DNA from: Agrilutibacter niabensis | Lineage (GTDB): Bacteria; Pseudomonadota; Gammaproteobacteria; Xanthomonadales; Xanthomonadaceae | Direction: 5' to 3' | DNA length: 64,000 nt | Assembly (NCBI RefSeq): GCF_042657165.1 | Contig: NZ_JBHSNJ010000012.1 | Coordinates: forward strand, 1,488,001 to 1,552,000 | Shown: piece after piece, positions 1 through 8,271 of the stretch | Layout: every line of letters begins with the position of its first letter | How positions within the stretch are numbered: position 1 is the stretch's first letter | Position numbers and translations under genes: made by a program | The notes under the pieces: model-generated | The model's input: only the letters and a program-made list of their open reading frames with translations | Databases searched by the model: none | Told to the model about the DNA's origin: nothing

Positions 1-975
1 CAGGCGTTCCAGGCCGATTTCCTCGCCGGTATCGACGCAGAAGCCGTAATCGCCCGAATCCACGCGCTTGAGCGTGCTGTCGATCTTGCTGATCAGCTTG
101 CGGTAGCGGTCGCGGGTGCGCAGCTCCAGCGAGTTCTCGGTTTCGCGGGTGGCGCGCTCGGCTTCATCGCCGACGTCGCGTACTTCGTCCTTGAGGTTCT
201 CGATGGTCTGCTTGGACTCCTCGACCAGGTCCGCGCGCCAGTGCAGCAGGCGTTGGCGGAAGTACTCGAGTTGCAGCGGGCTCATGTATTCCTCGTCCGC
301 CGAAGGCAGGTAGCCCTTGGGAACGATCGGGCGGCCAGTGGCCTCATCGGTCTTGTATTCCACGATCTTGACCTTGCCGCGCGGGACCGGCGCCTTTTCC
401 TTGCTGGCGGTGACGGCGACGGCCACCTTGCCGGTTGGTCGCTGCGGCGGTGCGGGGCGCGCCGGGACGACGCCCGACGTACCGGTGGGGGCGCTCTTGG
501 CGGTCGCGGGCTTCGCCGGGGCGGCGGCCTTCGCGGGAGCGGGCGTAGCGGGAACCGGGGCGGTCTTGGTGGCCGGACGCGGAGCCGGCTTCTTCACCAC
601 GGCCGTGGGCTTCGCGGCAGGTGCCACGGCCTTGACCGGCGCCTTGGGGGGAGCCGCCTTGGCAGGAGCCTTCGCGGGAGCCGCCTTCGGGGCCGGCTTG
701 GCGACCTTTGCAGGTGCGGGCTTTGCCGGTGCAGCCTTCTTCGTGGCCGGAGCCGCCTTCTTGGCGGGCACCGCAGGCTTCTTCACCGCAGCCTTCTTTG
801 CCGGAACCGCCTTTTTTGCGACCGGCTTCTTCACCGCCGGTTTTTTGGCGGGCGCTGCCTTCTTCGCCGCAGGCTTGGCGACAGGCTTCTTTGCCGCGGG
901 TTTCTTCGGGGCGGCCTTGGCAGCCGGCTTCTTGGTGGCCTTGGCGGCCTTCTTCGCGGGTTTCTTTGCTGCCAC
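1..975 (-). CDS. dksA: RNA polymerase-binding transcription factor DksA with long Lys/Ala/Pro N-terminal tail (3' end outside window)
   Basis: The gene reads off the left edge; 325 codons are visible. DksA enters the secondary channel of RNA polymerase and, with ppGpp, retunes transcription. The first roughly 215 residues are a low-complexity Lys/Ala/Pro tail like histone H1. From about residue 219 the DksA core begins, with the coiled coil and then the start of the zinc-finger region (YGFCVDTGEEIG). The first cysteine is C313, but the second position of the usual CxxC is Thr, so the zinc site is incomplete as in several DksA relatives. The GTG start follows AGAGGA at a good distance; no ATG lies nearby in frame. 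A sigma70-like promoter sits about 170 bases upstream. Identity is secure; the start is likely. Confidence 0.9.
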   Translation of the reverse strand, partial: MAAKKPAKKAAKATKKPAAKAAPKKPAAKKPVAKPAAKKAAPAKKPAVKKPVAKKAVPAKKAAVKKPAVPAKKAAPATKKAAPAKPAPAKVAKPAPKAAPAKAPAKAAPPKAPVKAVAPAAKPTAVVKKPAPRPATKTAPVPATPAPAKAAAPAKPATAKSAPTGTSGVVPARPAPPQRPTGKVAVAVTASKEKAPVPRGKVKIVEYKTDEATGRPIVPKGYLPSADEEYMSPLQLEYFRQRLLHWRADLVEESKQTIENLKDEVRDVGDEAERATRETENSLELRTRDRYRKLISKIDSTLKRVDSGDYGFCVDTGEEIGLERL

Positions 976-1143
976 GAGCGGCGTGTCCTCTATTCCTTCG
1001 AAAGATCTGCTCGGACGTCCTGCACGGTTTGCCGGAACGGCCGCTGCAGTCGGTACGGACGGCCAGAGTTGGGGTCACGGCTGCAAAAAGCAATGGCCTT
1101 AAGTCAGCCCCTGCAACGTAACCCTGTTTCTGGAAAGCGCGCT

Positions 1144-1172
1144 GTTATACCCTGCCCCGGCTACCACGGCAA
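1144..1172 (-). promoter_or_regulatory. Probable sigma70 promoter of dksA
   Basis: On the minus strand TTGCCG (1172-1167) and TATAAC (1149-1144) are separated by 17 bases, close to the -35/-10 consensus. It would start transcription near 1137 and give dksA an untranslated leader of about 160 bases. The 313-base gap between the dksA and yidD starts otherwise shows no gene. Confidence 0.5.
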
Positions 1173-1288
1173 CCGCGCTCCAGTCGCGGTTTTCCGCGCG
1201 TGTTTTCCATGCTTTGGAGCCGTGGCGAATTGCGCGCGTCATGCCCCATTGCACCGTCGCCAGTTACCCCTCTTGGCATGAAGGAATC

Positions 1289-1549
1289 GTGATAGACCGC
1301 CTGCTCATCCTGGTGCTGCGTGGCTACAAGCGCTGGATCAGTCCATTGCTGGGACCCGCCTGCCGCTTCCACCCCACCTGCTCGGTCTATGCGATGGAAG
1401 CGATTTCTCGTTTTGGCGCCCTCAAGGGCAGCTGGCTGGCCGCGCGCCGGCTGGTGCGCTGCCATCCATTGCACCCGGGTGGCTTCGACCCGGTGCCACC
1501 GCTCAATCGACCATCCCCTGACAGGAACTCCGAATGTCATCGACACTGA
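1289..1549 (+). CDS. yidD: YidD membrane protein insertion efficiency factor
   Basis: A small protein of 86 residues carrying the YidD signature: RGYKRWISPLLGPACRFHPTCSVYAMEAI and then RLVRCHPLHPGGFDPVP, with three conserved cysteines. YidD is a peripheral inner-membrane protein that helps YidC/Sec insert membrane proteins. It usually sits beside rnpA-yidC; here it instead precedes a dihydroorotase gene. The GTG at 1289 gives the expected N-terminus (IDRLLILVLRGYK); AAGGAA lies only two bases before it, so the start is not certain and an in-frame ATG exists further upstream. Its 3' end overlaps the next gene by 16 bases, suggesting co-translation. Confidence 0.85.
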   Translation: MIDRLLILVLRGYKRWISPLLGPACRFHPTCSVYAMEAISRFGALKGSWLAARRLVRCHPLHPGGFDPVPPLNRPSPDRNSECHRH

Positions 1550-2865
1550 TCGTCAACGCCCGGCTGGTCAACGAAGGCCGTGAATTCGACGGCGACCTGC
1601 GCATGGAAAACGGCCGCATCGCCGAGATCGGCCCGGGGCTGAAGGCGCGCGGCAACGAAACCGTGGTCGATGCCAATGGCCGCCGCCTGCTGCCGGGGAT
1701 GATCGACGACCAGGTGCACTTCCGCGAACCTGGGCTGGAATACAAGGCGGACATGGCTACGGAATCCGCGGCCGCGGTCGCCGGTGGCCTGACCACCTTC
1801 ATGGACATGCCCAACACCTCGCCGCCGACGCTGGACGCGGCCGCGCTCGAGGACAAGTACCGTCGCGCGCACGGCCGCGCCTGGGGCAACTACGGCTTCT
1901 ATCTCGGCGCGAGCAACGACAACCTCGCGGCGATCCAGCAACTGGATCCGCGCACCGCGCCAGGCGTGAAGGTGTTCATGGGCGCGTCGACCGGCAACAT
2001 GCTGGTGGATAACCCGGTGACCCTCGACAGCATCTTCCGCGACGTGCCGACGCCGATCATCACGCACTGCGAAGACACGCCGATGATCGAGGCCGAACTC
2101 GCACGCTACAAGGCGAAGTACGGCGACGACATCCCCGCTGCCTGCCATCCTGACATCCGTTCGCGCGAGGCCTGCAAGAAGTCGACCGAGCTGGCGATCT
2201 CGCTCGCGCGCAGGCACGGCACCCGCCTGCATGTGCTGCACATCAGCACCGCCGACGAACTCGCGCTGTTCGATGCCGGACCGATCCAGGGCAAGCGCAT
2301 CACCGCCGAAACCTGCATCCATTTCCTGCGTTTCGATCGCGCCGACTACGAGCGCCTGGGCAACAAGATCAAGTGCAATCCCGCGATCAAGGATGCCTCC
2401 GACCGCGAGGCCCTGATCGCCGCGCTGGCCAACGACGTGATCGACGTACTCGCCACCGACCATGCGCCGCACACGATCGAAGAGAAGGCAAAACCCTACC
2501 TCTCCGCCCCTTCCGGCCTGCCGCTGGTGCAGTACGCCCTGCTCGCCGCGCTGGAGCTGGTGCATGAAGGCAAGCTCACCACCGCCCAGATCGTGCAGAA
2601 GTTCGCACACGCACCGGCGCTACTTTTCGACGTGAAGAACCGGGGCTTCCTGCGCGAAGGCTATGCCGCGGACCTGGTCCTGGTGGACGACACGCCGATG
2701 ACCGTGCATGCCGACGACGTGCTGTCGAAGTGCGGCTGGTCGCCGTTCGAGGGCACTACGTTCCATTCACGCATCGCGTCGACCTGGGTGAACGGCGTGC
2801 TCGCCTGGGATGGCCGCCAGTTGGTGGGTAATGCGATGGGACAACGCCTGGAGTTCGATCGTTGA
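1534..2865 (+). CDS. pyrC: Dihydroorotase (amidohydrolase family)
   Basis: A cyclic amidohydrolase of 443 residues that closes carbamoyl-aspartate to dihydroorotate in pyrimidine synthesis. Metal-site motifs are in order: DDQVHFREPG (HxR) near residue 60, a candidate carbamylated Lys in GVKVFMGASTG, HCED, HVLHIST, and the catalytic Asp in VLATDHAPHT. The size and the HFREPG motif match the longer class I-type enzymes rather than the E. coli PyrC type. It overlaps yidD upstream and the M23 peptidase downstream by 4 bases (TTGA), so three genes probably form one transcript. An allantoinase-like paralogue is the main alternative, but HFREPG and context favour dihydroorotase. Confidence 0.88.
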   Translation: MSSTLIVNARLVNEGREFDGDLRMENGRIAEIGPGLKARGNETVVDANGRRLLPGMIDDQVHFREPGLEYKADMATESAAAVAGGLTTFMDMPNTSPPTLDAAALEDKYRRAHGRAWGNYGFYLGASNDNLAAIQQLDPRTAPGVKVFMGASTGNMLVDNPVTLDSIFRDVPTPIITHCEDTPMIEAELARYKAKYGDDIPAACHPDIRSREACKKSTELAISLARRHGTRLHVLHISTADELALFDAGPIQGKRITAETCIHFLRFDRADYERLGNKIKCNPAIKDASDREALIAALANDVIDVLATDHAPHTIEEKAKPYLSAPSGLPLVQYALLAALELVHEGKLTTAQIVQKFAHAPALLFDVKNRGFLREGYAADLVLVDDTPMTVHADDVLSKCGWSPFEGTTFHSRIASTWVNGVLAWDGRQLVGNAMGQRLEFDR

Positions 2866-3731
2866 GACGGCTGGTCGCGCTTGCGCTGTCGGCATTGCTG
2901 ACGGCGTGCGCCGGCAACGCCAACGTCAAGGCCGCCGAGGCATCGGAAGCTGCGCAGGAATCGCCTGTTTCCGGCGCCCAGCGCATCGTGTTCCCGGCCT
3001 CGGCTTCACAAGGGGCGCTGGTATTCGGCAGGGTCCCGGGCGGCAGCGTGGCCCGCTACGGCGGACGCGTCCTGCATGCAACGCCCTACGGCACGGTGGT
3101 GTTCGGTATCGGCCGCGATGAAAGTGGTCCGGTGCGCGTGGAGGTGCAACGCGCCGATGGAACCCTCGAGGTCGCCAGCATCGCCGTCACCCCCCGCGAC
3201 TGGCCCATCGAGCGCATCGATGGCGTGCCGCCTTCGACCGTCAACCCGCCGCCGGAGATCGCCGCGCGGATCGAACGCGAGCAGGCGGAAGTATCCGCCG
3301 CCCGCGCCCGCGACGATGACCGCGCCGACTTCGTCCAGGCCTTCATCTGGCCCGTGAAAGGCCGGATAAGCGGCCGGTTCGGCAACCAGCGCGTGTACAA
3401 CGGCACGCCCAAGTCGCCGCATTCGGGCATGGACATCGCCGCGACGCAGGACACGCCGGTGCTCGCCCCGGCGGCCGGTGTCATCTCGTTCGCGAATCCG
3501 GATCTCTATCTCACCGGCGGCACCGTGCTGCTCGACCACGGGCACGGTGTGAGCTCCAACTTCCTGCACCTGTCACGCATCGACGTGAAGGTGGGCGACC
3601 ACGTCACCCAGGGCCAGGTGATCGGTGCGGTGGGTGCGACGGGCCGTGCGACCGGTCCGCACCTGCACTGGGGGATGAACTGGTTCGACGTAAGGATCGA
3701 TCCGCTGCTGGTGCTGCAACGCGGACAGTAG
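2862..3731 (+). CDS. M23 family metallopeptidase lipoprotein
   Basis: A 289-residue envelope protein. It begins with a lipoprotein signal (LSALLTACAGN; lipobox Cys about residue 16). The C-terminal half is an M23 (LytM/lysostaphin) domain: GRFGNQRVYNG, HSGMDIA with the zinc-binding His and Asp, and HLHWGMNW with the HxH pair. All zinc ligands appear present, so it could be an active peptidoglycan endopeptidase. Start is TTG at 2862, overlapping the dihydroorotase stop by 4 bases; the only better alternative start would truncate the signal peptide. The last codons lie in the first copy of a 97-base tandem duplication. Confidence 0.85.
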   Translation: MRRLVALALSALLTACAGNANVKAAEASEAAQESPVSGAQRIVFPASASQGALVFGRVPGGSVARYGGRVLHATPYGTVVFGIGRDESGPVRVEVQRADGTLEVASIAVTPRDWPIERIDGVPPSTVNPPPEIAARIEREQAEVSAARARDDDRADFVQAFIWPVKGRISGRFGNQRVYNGTPKSPHSGMDIAATQDTPVLAPAAGVISFANPDLYLTGGTVLLDHGHGVSSNFLHLSRIDVKVGDHVTQGQVIGAVGATGRATGPHLHWGMNWFDVRIDPLLVLQRGQ

Positions 3732-3906
3732 TGCTCTGCGTAGTTCGTCTTCAGCTGCGCGCGGCGGCACGCTCATCGTCATGGCAGCCGCATTTCCACC
3801 TGGCGCGGTGCTCGAACGCGGACAGTAGCTTCCTGAGTAGTTCGCCTTCAGCTGCGCGCGGCGGCGCGTTCAACGTCACGCAGGACTGTTTTTTCCGCCT
3901 GGCGCG
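3711..3906. repeat. Imperfect 97-base tandem duplication at the M23 peptidase 3' end
   Basis: Unit 1 (3711-3807) begins gtgctgcaacgcggacagta and unit 2 (3808-about 3906) begins gtgctcgaacgcggacagta. Both continue with tagttcg, then ttcagctgcgcgcggcggc and later cctggcgcg. Unit 1 encodes the last residues and stop of the peptidase (VLQRGQ-stop); unit 2 repeats the same reading (VLERGQ-stop) outside the gene. The right part of unit 2 also encodes the C-terminal tail of FolE2 on the other strand. Confidence 0.8.
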
Positions 3907-4826
3907 ACGCGACCTTCGCCGCTGACGCGCGCCACCGCGTCATGCGCATGCAGGCTTTCGAAGTGCGACACCTGCGCGTCGTAGCGCTCGACGCGTGGAT
4001 CGGTCGACAACGCGGCCGCGACGCGACGTGCCGCGTCTTCGCAGAACATCAGGTTTTCGGCGTTCAGGCGGGCGAACGCCTGTTCGTCCTCGCGCTTGAC
4101 CGCGGTCTGCACCGGGGTGCCCAGCGCCTGCTCCACCGCGTCGACCAGGCTGGTCAGCGGCAGTTCGTCGAAAGCCGGGCGCAACTCGACATGCACATCC
4201 GCGCGGCTGCGCTGGGCATGCGGAGTGGCGGCGAGGCCACGCTCGGAGGCCAGCCATTCGTGGATGGCGGAGGACAACGGCCGCGCATCGGCGAAATCCT
4301 CGGCGAAACGGTCGGCGTTGAGCTGGCGCGACAGCGCCGCGGAAGCCGGACAGGTACTGGAGTACTCGACCGCGAACCGCAGCCCAAGCCGCAGGTGCCC
4401 ATCGATCAGCGACGCGTCGATCTCGACCGGATAGCGCTTCCAGCCAGCGTGTTCGCTGGCCAGCGCCGGACGCAGCATCAGGTGTTCATAGCGCAGCGCC
4501 AGGCGCGCGCGCGAGGAAAGCCCGCCCTGGGTCTCGACGAGCGTCTGCAGCACGCGGCGCAGTCCGGCCGGGGTCACGGTCTCGCTGGCGAAGGCATGTT
4601 GCAGTTCGAGGTACAGCCGCGACATGTGGATGCCGCGCGCGTTGCCGTCACGCAGGTCGACCGATACATCGACCGATGCCGGCACCGTGATCGTGTCGCC
4701 GGCGGAGGCCACGCGCAGCGGCAAGGCGATGTTCGACATGCCCACCCAGTCCAGCGGACGCGCGAGCGCCGCGGCGTCGAAGGCGACGTCGGGAAGGCGG
4801 CGGGGCTGGTCGGGGCGCGGGGTCAT
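3876..4826 (-). CDS. folE2: GTP cyclohydrolase FolE2
   Basis: A 316-residue type IB GTP cyclohydrolase, the metal-promiscuous (zinc-independent) enzyme for the first step of folate and deazapurine synthesis. Recognised from LPDVAF, LDWVGMSNIALPLRV at the N-terminus, ELQHAF, and YSSTCPASAALS with the conserved active-site Cys. The chosen ATG (4826) gives MTPRPDQPRRLPDVA, the usual N-terminus; no good ribosome site is visible, and an in-frame ATG at 4871 is possible. It converges on the M23 peptidase; its C-terminal tail (after roughly residue 300) comes from the second copy of a tandem duplication, so the tail may not be native. Confidence 0.85.
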   Translation of the reverse strand: MTPRPDQPRRLPDVAFDAAALARPLDWVGMSNIALPLRVASAGDTITVPASVDVSVDLRDGNARGIHMSRLYLELQHAFASETVTPAGLRRVLQTLVETQGGLSSRARLALRYEHLMLRPALASEHAGWKRYPVEIDASLIDGHLRLGLRFAVEYSSTCPASAALSRQLNADRFAEDFADARPLSSAIHEWLASERGLAATPHAQRSRADVHVELRPAFDELPLTSLVDAVEQALGTPVQTAVKREDEQAFARLNAENLMFCEDAARRVAAALSTDPRVERYDAQVSHFESLHAHDAVARVSGEGRVAPGGKNSPA

Positions 4827-4950
4827 GGGGGCTGATGTGGGGCTGCAGGCGGGAATCGCAATGTGCGGCATTCTAACGGGTCGCCCCGGAGGGGCATTCA
4901 CCGCTCGCGGAACGGACTGGTCCGGTGCGGGGCCTTTGGAATCCCTGCCA

Positions 4951-5871
4951 TCAGCCGAAGCGGCGTGCGACGTAGTCGCCCAGCCGCTGCTGCAACCGTG
5001 CCGGATCGTGCAGGAAATCGCAGACCAGCGCGAACAGTTCGAACCGCTCCCAAGCGAACAGCGCGTGCTCGCGGACCATGGCCGCCGCGTGCACGCCCTC
5101 GCTGCGGATGTAGGTGCCGGACGCGGCCAGGCCGGAGCTGCGGCCCACCGCCAGGTCGGCGCCGAGGCGGCGGTGGTGGGACGACGCACCCGTCGCCGTC
5201 GTCACCAGGTCGCCCAGGCCGGCCAGCGTGTAGGCGGTTTCGGGGCGCCCGCCCATCGACGCCACGATGCGCGCCAGTTCGTTCGTGGCCTCGGCGACCA
5301 GGAAGCCGCGCAGGTTGTCGCCCAGGCCGAGCCCGTCGGCCGCGCCGATCAGCGGCACGTATACGTTCTTGAGGATAGCCGCCCATGCGGCGCCGTGCAC
5401 GTCATCGAGCAGCTGGAACCGCAGCGCCGTGCCTTCGAACAGCGCCCTGACCCGTTCGCCGGCACCGGGACGGGTACTGGCCACCATGGCGAACCCGTCG
5501 CTGCCGGCCTGGAGCTCGCGCGCCAGCATCGGGCCGTAGACCAATGCCCAGTCGATCCGCGTGCCGAAGTGGTGCTCGAAGACCTGCGCCGGTGTGCGCC
5601 CACGCTCGTCCAGCCCCTTGGCGATCGAAAAGCAGACCGCACCGGCCTGCAGGCACGGCGCCAGGCGGGCGGCCAGTTCGTCATGGGGATGGGCCGGCAA
5701 GGCGAACACCACCACCTCGCGCTCCCGTGCCGCCTGCTCCAGCGGTTGGGTTTCCACCCCGGTCGTGAGGTCGCGGTCCCAGGCGGCGACATCGTGCCGC
5801 GGCGACAGCAGCGCCTCGAATGCCTGCCCCATCGCGCCCTGTCCGAGGACCAGTACCCGCTTGCCTGGCAT
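4951..5871 (-). CDS. gpsA: NAD(P)-dependent glycerol-3-phosphate dehydrogenase
   Basis: A 306-residue dehydrogenase. The N-terminal Rossmann motif is VLGQGAMGQAF; FSIAKGLDE and LKNVYVPLIGAADGLGLGDN carry the conserved lysines of the GpsA family, and AGLGDLVTTATG is typical of the C-terminal domain. It reduces dihydroxyacetone phosphate to sn-glycerol-3-phosphate for phospholipid synthesis. It is slightly shorter than E. coli GpsA (339) and could be a second, divergent copy. It lies directly beside the left end of the type IV secretion block, with 143 bases of non-coding DNA between. Confidence 0.82.
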   Translation of the reverse strand: MPGKRVLVLGQGAMGQAFEALLSPRHDVAAWDRDLTTGVETQPLEQAAREREVVVFALPAHPHDELAARLAPCLQAGAVCFSIAKGLDERGRTPAQVFEHHFGTRIDWALVYGPMLARELQAGSDGFAMVASTRPGAGERVRALFEGTALRFQLLDDVHGAAWAAILKNVYVPLIGAADGLGLGDNLRGFLVAEATNELARIVASMGGRPETAYTLAGLGDLVTTATGASSHHRRLGADLAVGRSSGLAASGTYIRSEGVHAAAMVREHALFAWERFELFALVCDFLHDPARLQQRLGDYVARRFG

Positions 5872-6014
5872 GGCGCTGCTTCCTGAGGTGAACTGCCGCC
5901 GAGGATAGACGTGAACAGGCCGCCATCACCAACCCTGGGGCCGAACCAACTCCTTGCTCGAAAAGCGCGTCTCGACCCTGTGGAGCCTGCGCCCGCCTGC
6001 TGCGTCTATTGCGC

Positions 6015-7682
6015 CTAGATATCCAGCATCGGCACCGCGACTTTCGGATGAAGGCGAGATGTGAAATGTCGGTCCTGGTAATACTTGATCTTCTCGCAAA
6101 GTACTGGGTGAGGCAGCCCCTCATACAGGAAGATCTCTCTGTCGAAGCCAAGGGCTTTCAATTCTTGCGGAAGCATCAACGCGCGGCGTTCCTCCGATTC
6201 GCTACGTGACACCTCCCGACCACGAGTGACGTTTCGCTTTCGCACCGTCGTATAACCGAGCATCTCAGAGTAGTCGTTTGCATCCTGTTGCTCGCGAGGG
6301 GCGTAGATGATTTGCAGGGCATGATTGGTAATGATCGTGCGCGATACGTCTTTCCCGTAGACCGCATCCAGCTGCGCCATGCTTTGGATGATCGGCAGCA
6401 GTCGGATGTTATAACCAGCCATATATGCGACCGCCGAGGCGATGATGTCCACCCGGCCTATCGAGGTGAATTCATCCATCAATAGAAGGCATTGATGTTT
6501 AAGCTTTGGGTTGTTCTGCGGCAACTCGCGCGTATTGAGATTTATGATTTGGCTGAAAAATAGATTCACGATCAGGCGACTTTCCGCCAACTTGCTGGGC
6601 TGGATGCCAACATAGATTGTCATCCGCTTCTTCCGGAGGTCAGTCAGGAGGAAGTCGTCGCTGCTGGTCGCAGCGTCCAGAATAGGATTTAGCCACGGAT
6701 TTAGTGGCTCCTTGAAGGTTCCGAGGATCGATGCGAATGTCTCATCGGCTTGAGATAAAAGGTTTGAAAAAGCTGATCGGGCATTCCCTGTAAGGAAGGC
6801 GCGACGGGATAGTTCGTGAAGGTATGACTTCAACTCCGTGCCATCGCCAGAAGACAAGCGATAGACGCCCCCCAGGGTAGGGGCCTTTGCGAAGGGAAAG
6901 CCGGCGCGCTTTTCTTCATCCCAAGCCTCGAACAGATACAGCGCGAAAGCCAGGAATGCATTTCGCGCTTGCCCGACCCAGAACTTCTGCTCATCCGCGC
7001 CATCGGGATACAGCATCGCAGCAATGGCCATCAGATCGGATACACGGAAAGCAGGATCCGCAGACACGTATGTCAAGGGATTCCAGCGATGGGTACGCCT
7101 GTCCTCGGCAAAAGGGTTGAATAGATAGATTTCCTGCCCTTGCCGGGATCGCCAGCCACTGGTTAATTCGAAGTTCTCTTGCTTGATGTCCAGGACTACG
7201 ATCGACTCCGGGTACTCCAGTAGGTTGGGAACGACTACGCCGACGCCCTTTCCCGATCGAGTCGGTGCCGCCAGGATGACGAATTGCTGTCCGCCAAGCC
7301 GCAGGAGCCTCCCTCCAAATCTGCCCACCACGATGCCGTTTTCGCGTCGCTTGAACATCCCTTTCCGGTGCAGATCGAGCACATTGGCGAAGCGAGCATC
7401 TCCATGCACGGACTTCTCTCTCGGCCGGACAATTACCGCCAAGAGCGACAGATAGGTCAAGAACGGAAGCCCGTAACCGATGTAGCCCCCGACTTTTATC
7501 TTTCCGGAGAACCGCTGGAATTGTGGATGATCGAGAACCTTCAAGTAGTCGAAATATGTGCTGAAACTCAGTAATCGGGAATCAGCCTTTATCAGTAGCA
7601 GCGTGAGATAGCCCGACAGGTAGGTCCCGGCAATCAGCACCGAACACCCAAGAATTAGAGCAAGCAGCCACTTCCCTTTCAC
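6015..7682 (-). CDS. virD4: Type IV secretion coupling protein VirD4/TraG
   Basis: A 555-residue inner-membrane ATPase that recruits substrates to a type IV secretion channel. Two N-terminal membrane segments (about 5-30 and 65-85) precede the nucleotide-binding domain. Walker A is PTRSGKG (140-146) and Walker B is LLLMDE (399-404); the TraG/TraD signature DKTRSGKG-like region and NNPKLKHQ follow family order. GTG start with GGGGGAA just upstream. It is the last gene of an eight-gene minus-strand unit and ends at the left boundary of the AT-richer block. No relaxase gene lies next to it, which argues for effector export rather than plasmid conjugation, but this is inference. Confidence 0.92.
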   Translation of the reverse strand: MKGKWLLALILGCSVLIAGTYLSGYLTLLLIKADSRLLSFSTYFDYLKVLDHPQFQRFSGKIKVGGYIGYGLPFLTYLSLLAVIVRPREKSVHGDARFANVLDLHRKGMFKRRENGIVVGRFGGRLLRLGGQQFVILAAPTRSGKGVGVVVPNLLEYPESIVVLDIKQENFELTSGWRSRQGQEIYLFNPFAEDRRTHRWNPLTYVSADPAFRVSDLMAIAAMLYPDGADEQKFWVGQARNAFLAFALYLFEAWDEEKRAGFPFAKAPTLGGVYRLSSGDGTELKSYLHELSRRAFLTGNARSAFSNLLSQADETFASILGTFKEPLNPWLNPILDAATSSDDFLLTDLRKKRMTIYVGIQPSKLAESRLIVNLFFSQIINLNTRELPQNNPKLKHQCLLLMDEFTSIGRVDIIASAVAYMAGYNIRLLPIIQSMAQLDAVYGKDVSRTIITNHALQIIYAPREQQDANDYSEMLGYTTVRKRNVTRGREVSRSESEERRALMLPQELKALGFDREIFLYEGLPHPVLCEKIKYYQDRHFTSRLHPKVAVPMLDI

Positions 7683-7755
7683 GCTTCCCCCGACCGTTCA
7701 GCCAATTCCATCCCTATTTCCCTGCGAGCGAATCCTCGCCACGACGACTGGCAGC

Positions 7756-8271
7756 CTATTCCCGCTTAGGGAGACTGCATTCTGAGTAGAAGACCTGGCA
7801 ATCAGTGGTCTTAAGTTGACAGTTCCGCATGGCGAGCTGCGACGCAGCTGCGAGGGTGGCTCCCGATGCAGTCGTGGCACGACTAGCACCCCATGCGATC
7901 ACCCCACAACCGTTCTTGTAGCTCGACAAGACTTCACACCCGACGCCTCCACCGTTGCTGCGACATTCTTGAAGCGCCTCTTGTTCGGCCATTGATTCTG
8001 TTTTTGCTCCAACAACGGTGCCAATACCTCCATGCGTCACAGTTGAATCGATGGCAATCGCCCCCCAACTATCGCTCCACCTTTCCTCCGGCGGTGATGA
8101 CCGGACGCCAGGCATGGGGATGCAGACGGGCCCCGGCGGCACTCCACCCGGATAGTGGTTGTACGGGCACCCTTGCTCCGCAGCTGCGTCCATGCACGTC
8201 AGAAAGAGCCAAAATGCCAACGCATAGCAATAGGAGCACGCTGTAGGCATTACTTTCGGCTCCAACCTCAT
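7756..8271 (-). CDS. Secreted DUF4189-type protein in the type IV secretion cluster
   Basis: A 171-residue protein with an N-terminal hydrophobic signal (YALAFWLFLTCMDAAAEQG) and a C-terminal part WGAIAIDS, AEQEALQEC, GCEVLSSYKNGCGVIAWG resembling DUF4189 domains. It is Cys-rich after the signal, so it is probably folded with disulphides in the periplasm. The start overlaps the virB6 stop by ATGA, so the two are translated together. DUF4189 proteins are common companions of Xanthomonadaceae type IV systems; some periplasmic ones may act as immunity or assembly factors, but nothing here proves a role. An alternative start is the ATG at 8250. Confidence 0.7.
   Translation of the reverse strand: MRLEPKVMPTACSYCYALAFWLFLTCMDAAAEQGCPYNHYPGGVPPGPVCIPMPGVRSSPPEERWSDSWGAIAIDSTVTHGGIGTVVGAKTESMAEQEALQECRSNGGGVGCEVLSSYKNGCGVIAWGASRATTASGATLAAASQLAMRNCQLKTTDCQVFYSECSLPKRE

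Noticed and set aside
480..960. Apparent tandem repeats in the dksA N-terminal region
   Set aside because: Low-complexity Lys/Ala/Pro codons without a constant unit length; not a CRISPR or satellite.
241..1281. Long Gly/Arg/Leu-rich and Ala/Phe/Gly-rich plus-strand frames over the dksA tail
   Set aside because: They are antisense images of the repetitive Lys/Ala/Pro codons of DksA, with no ribosome site or family match.
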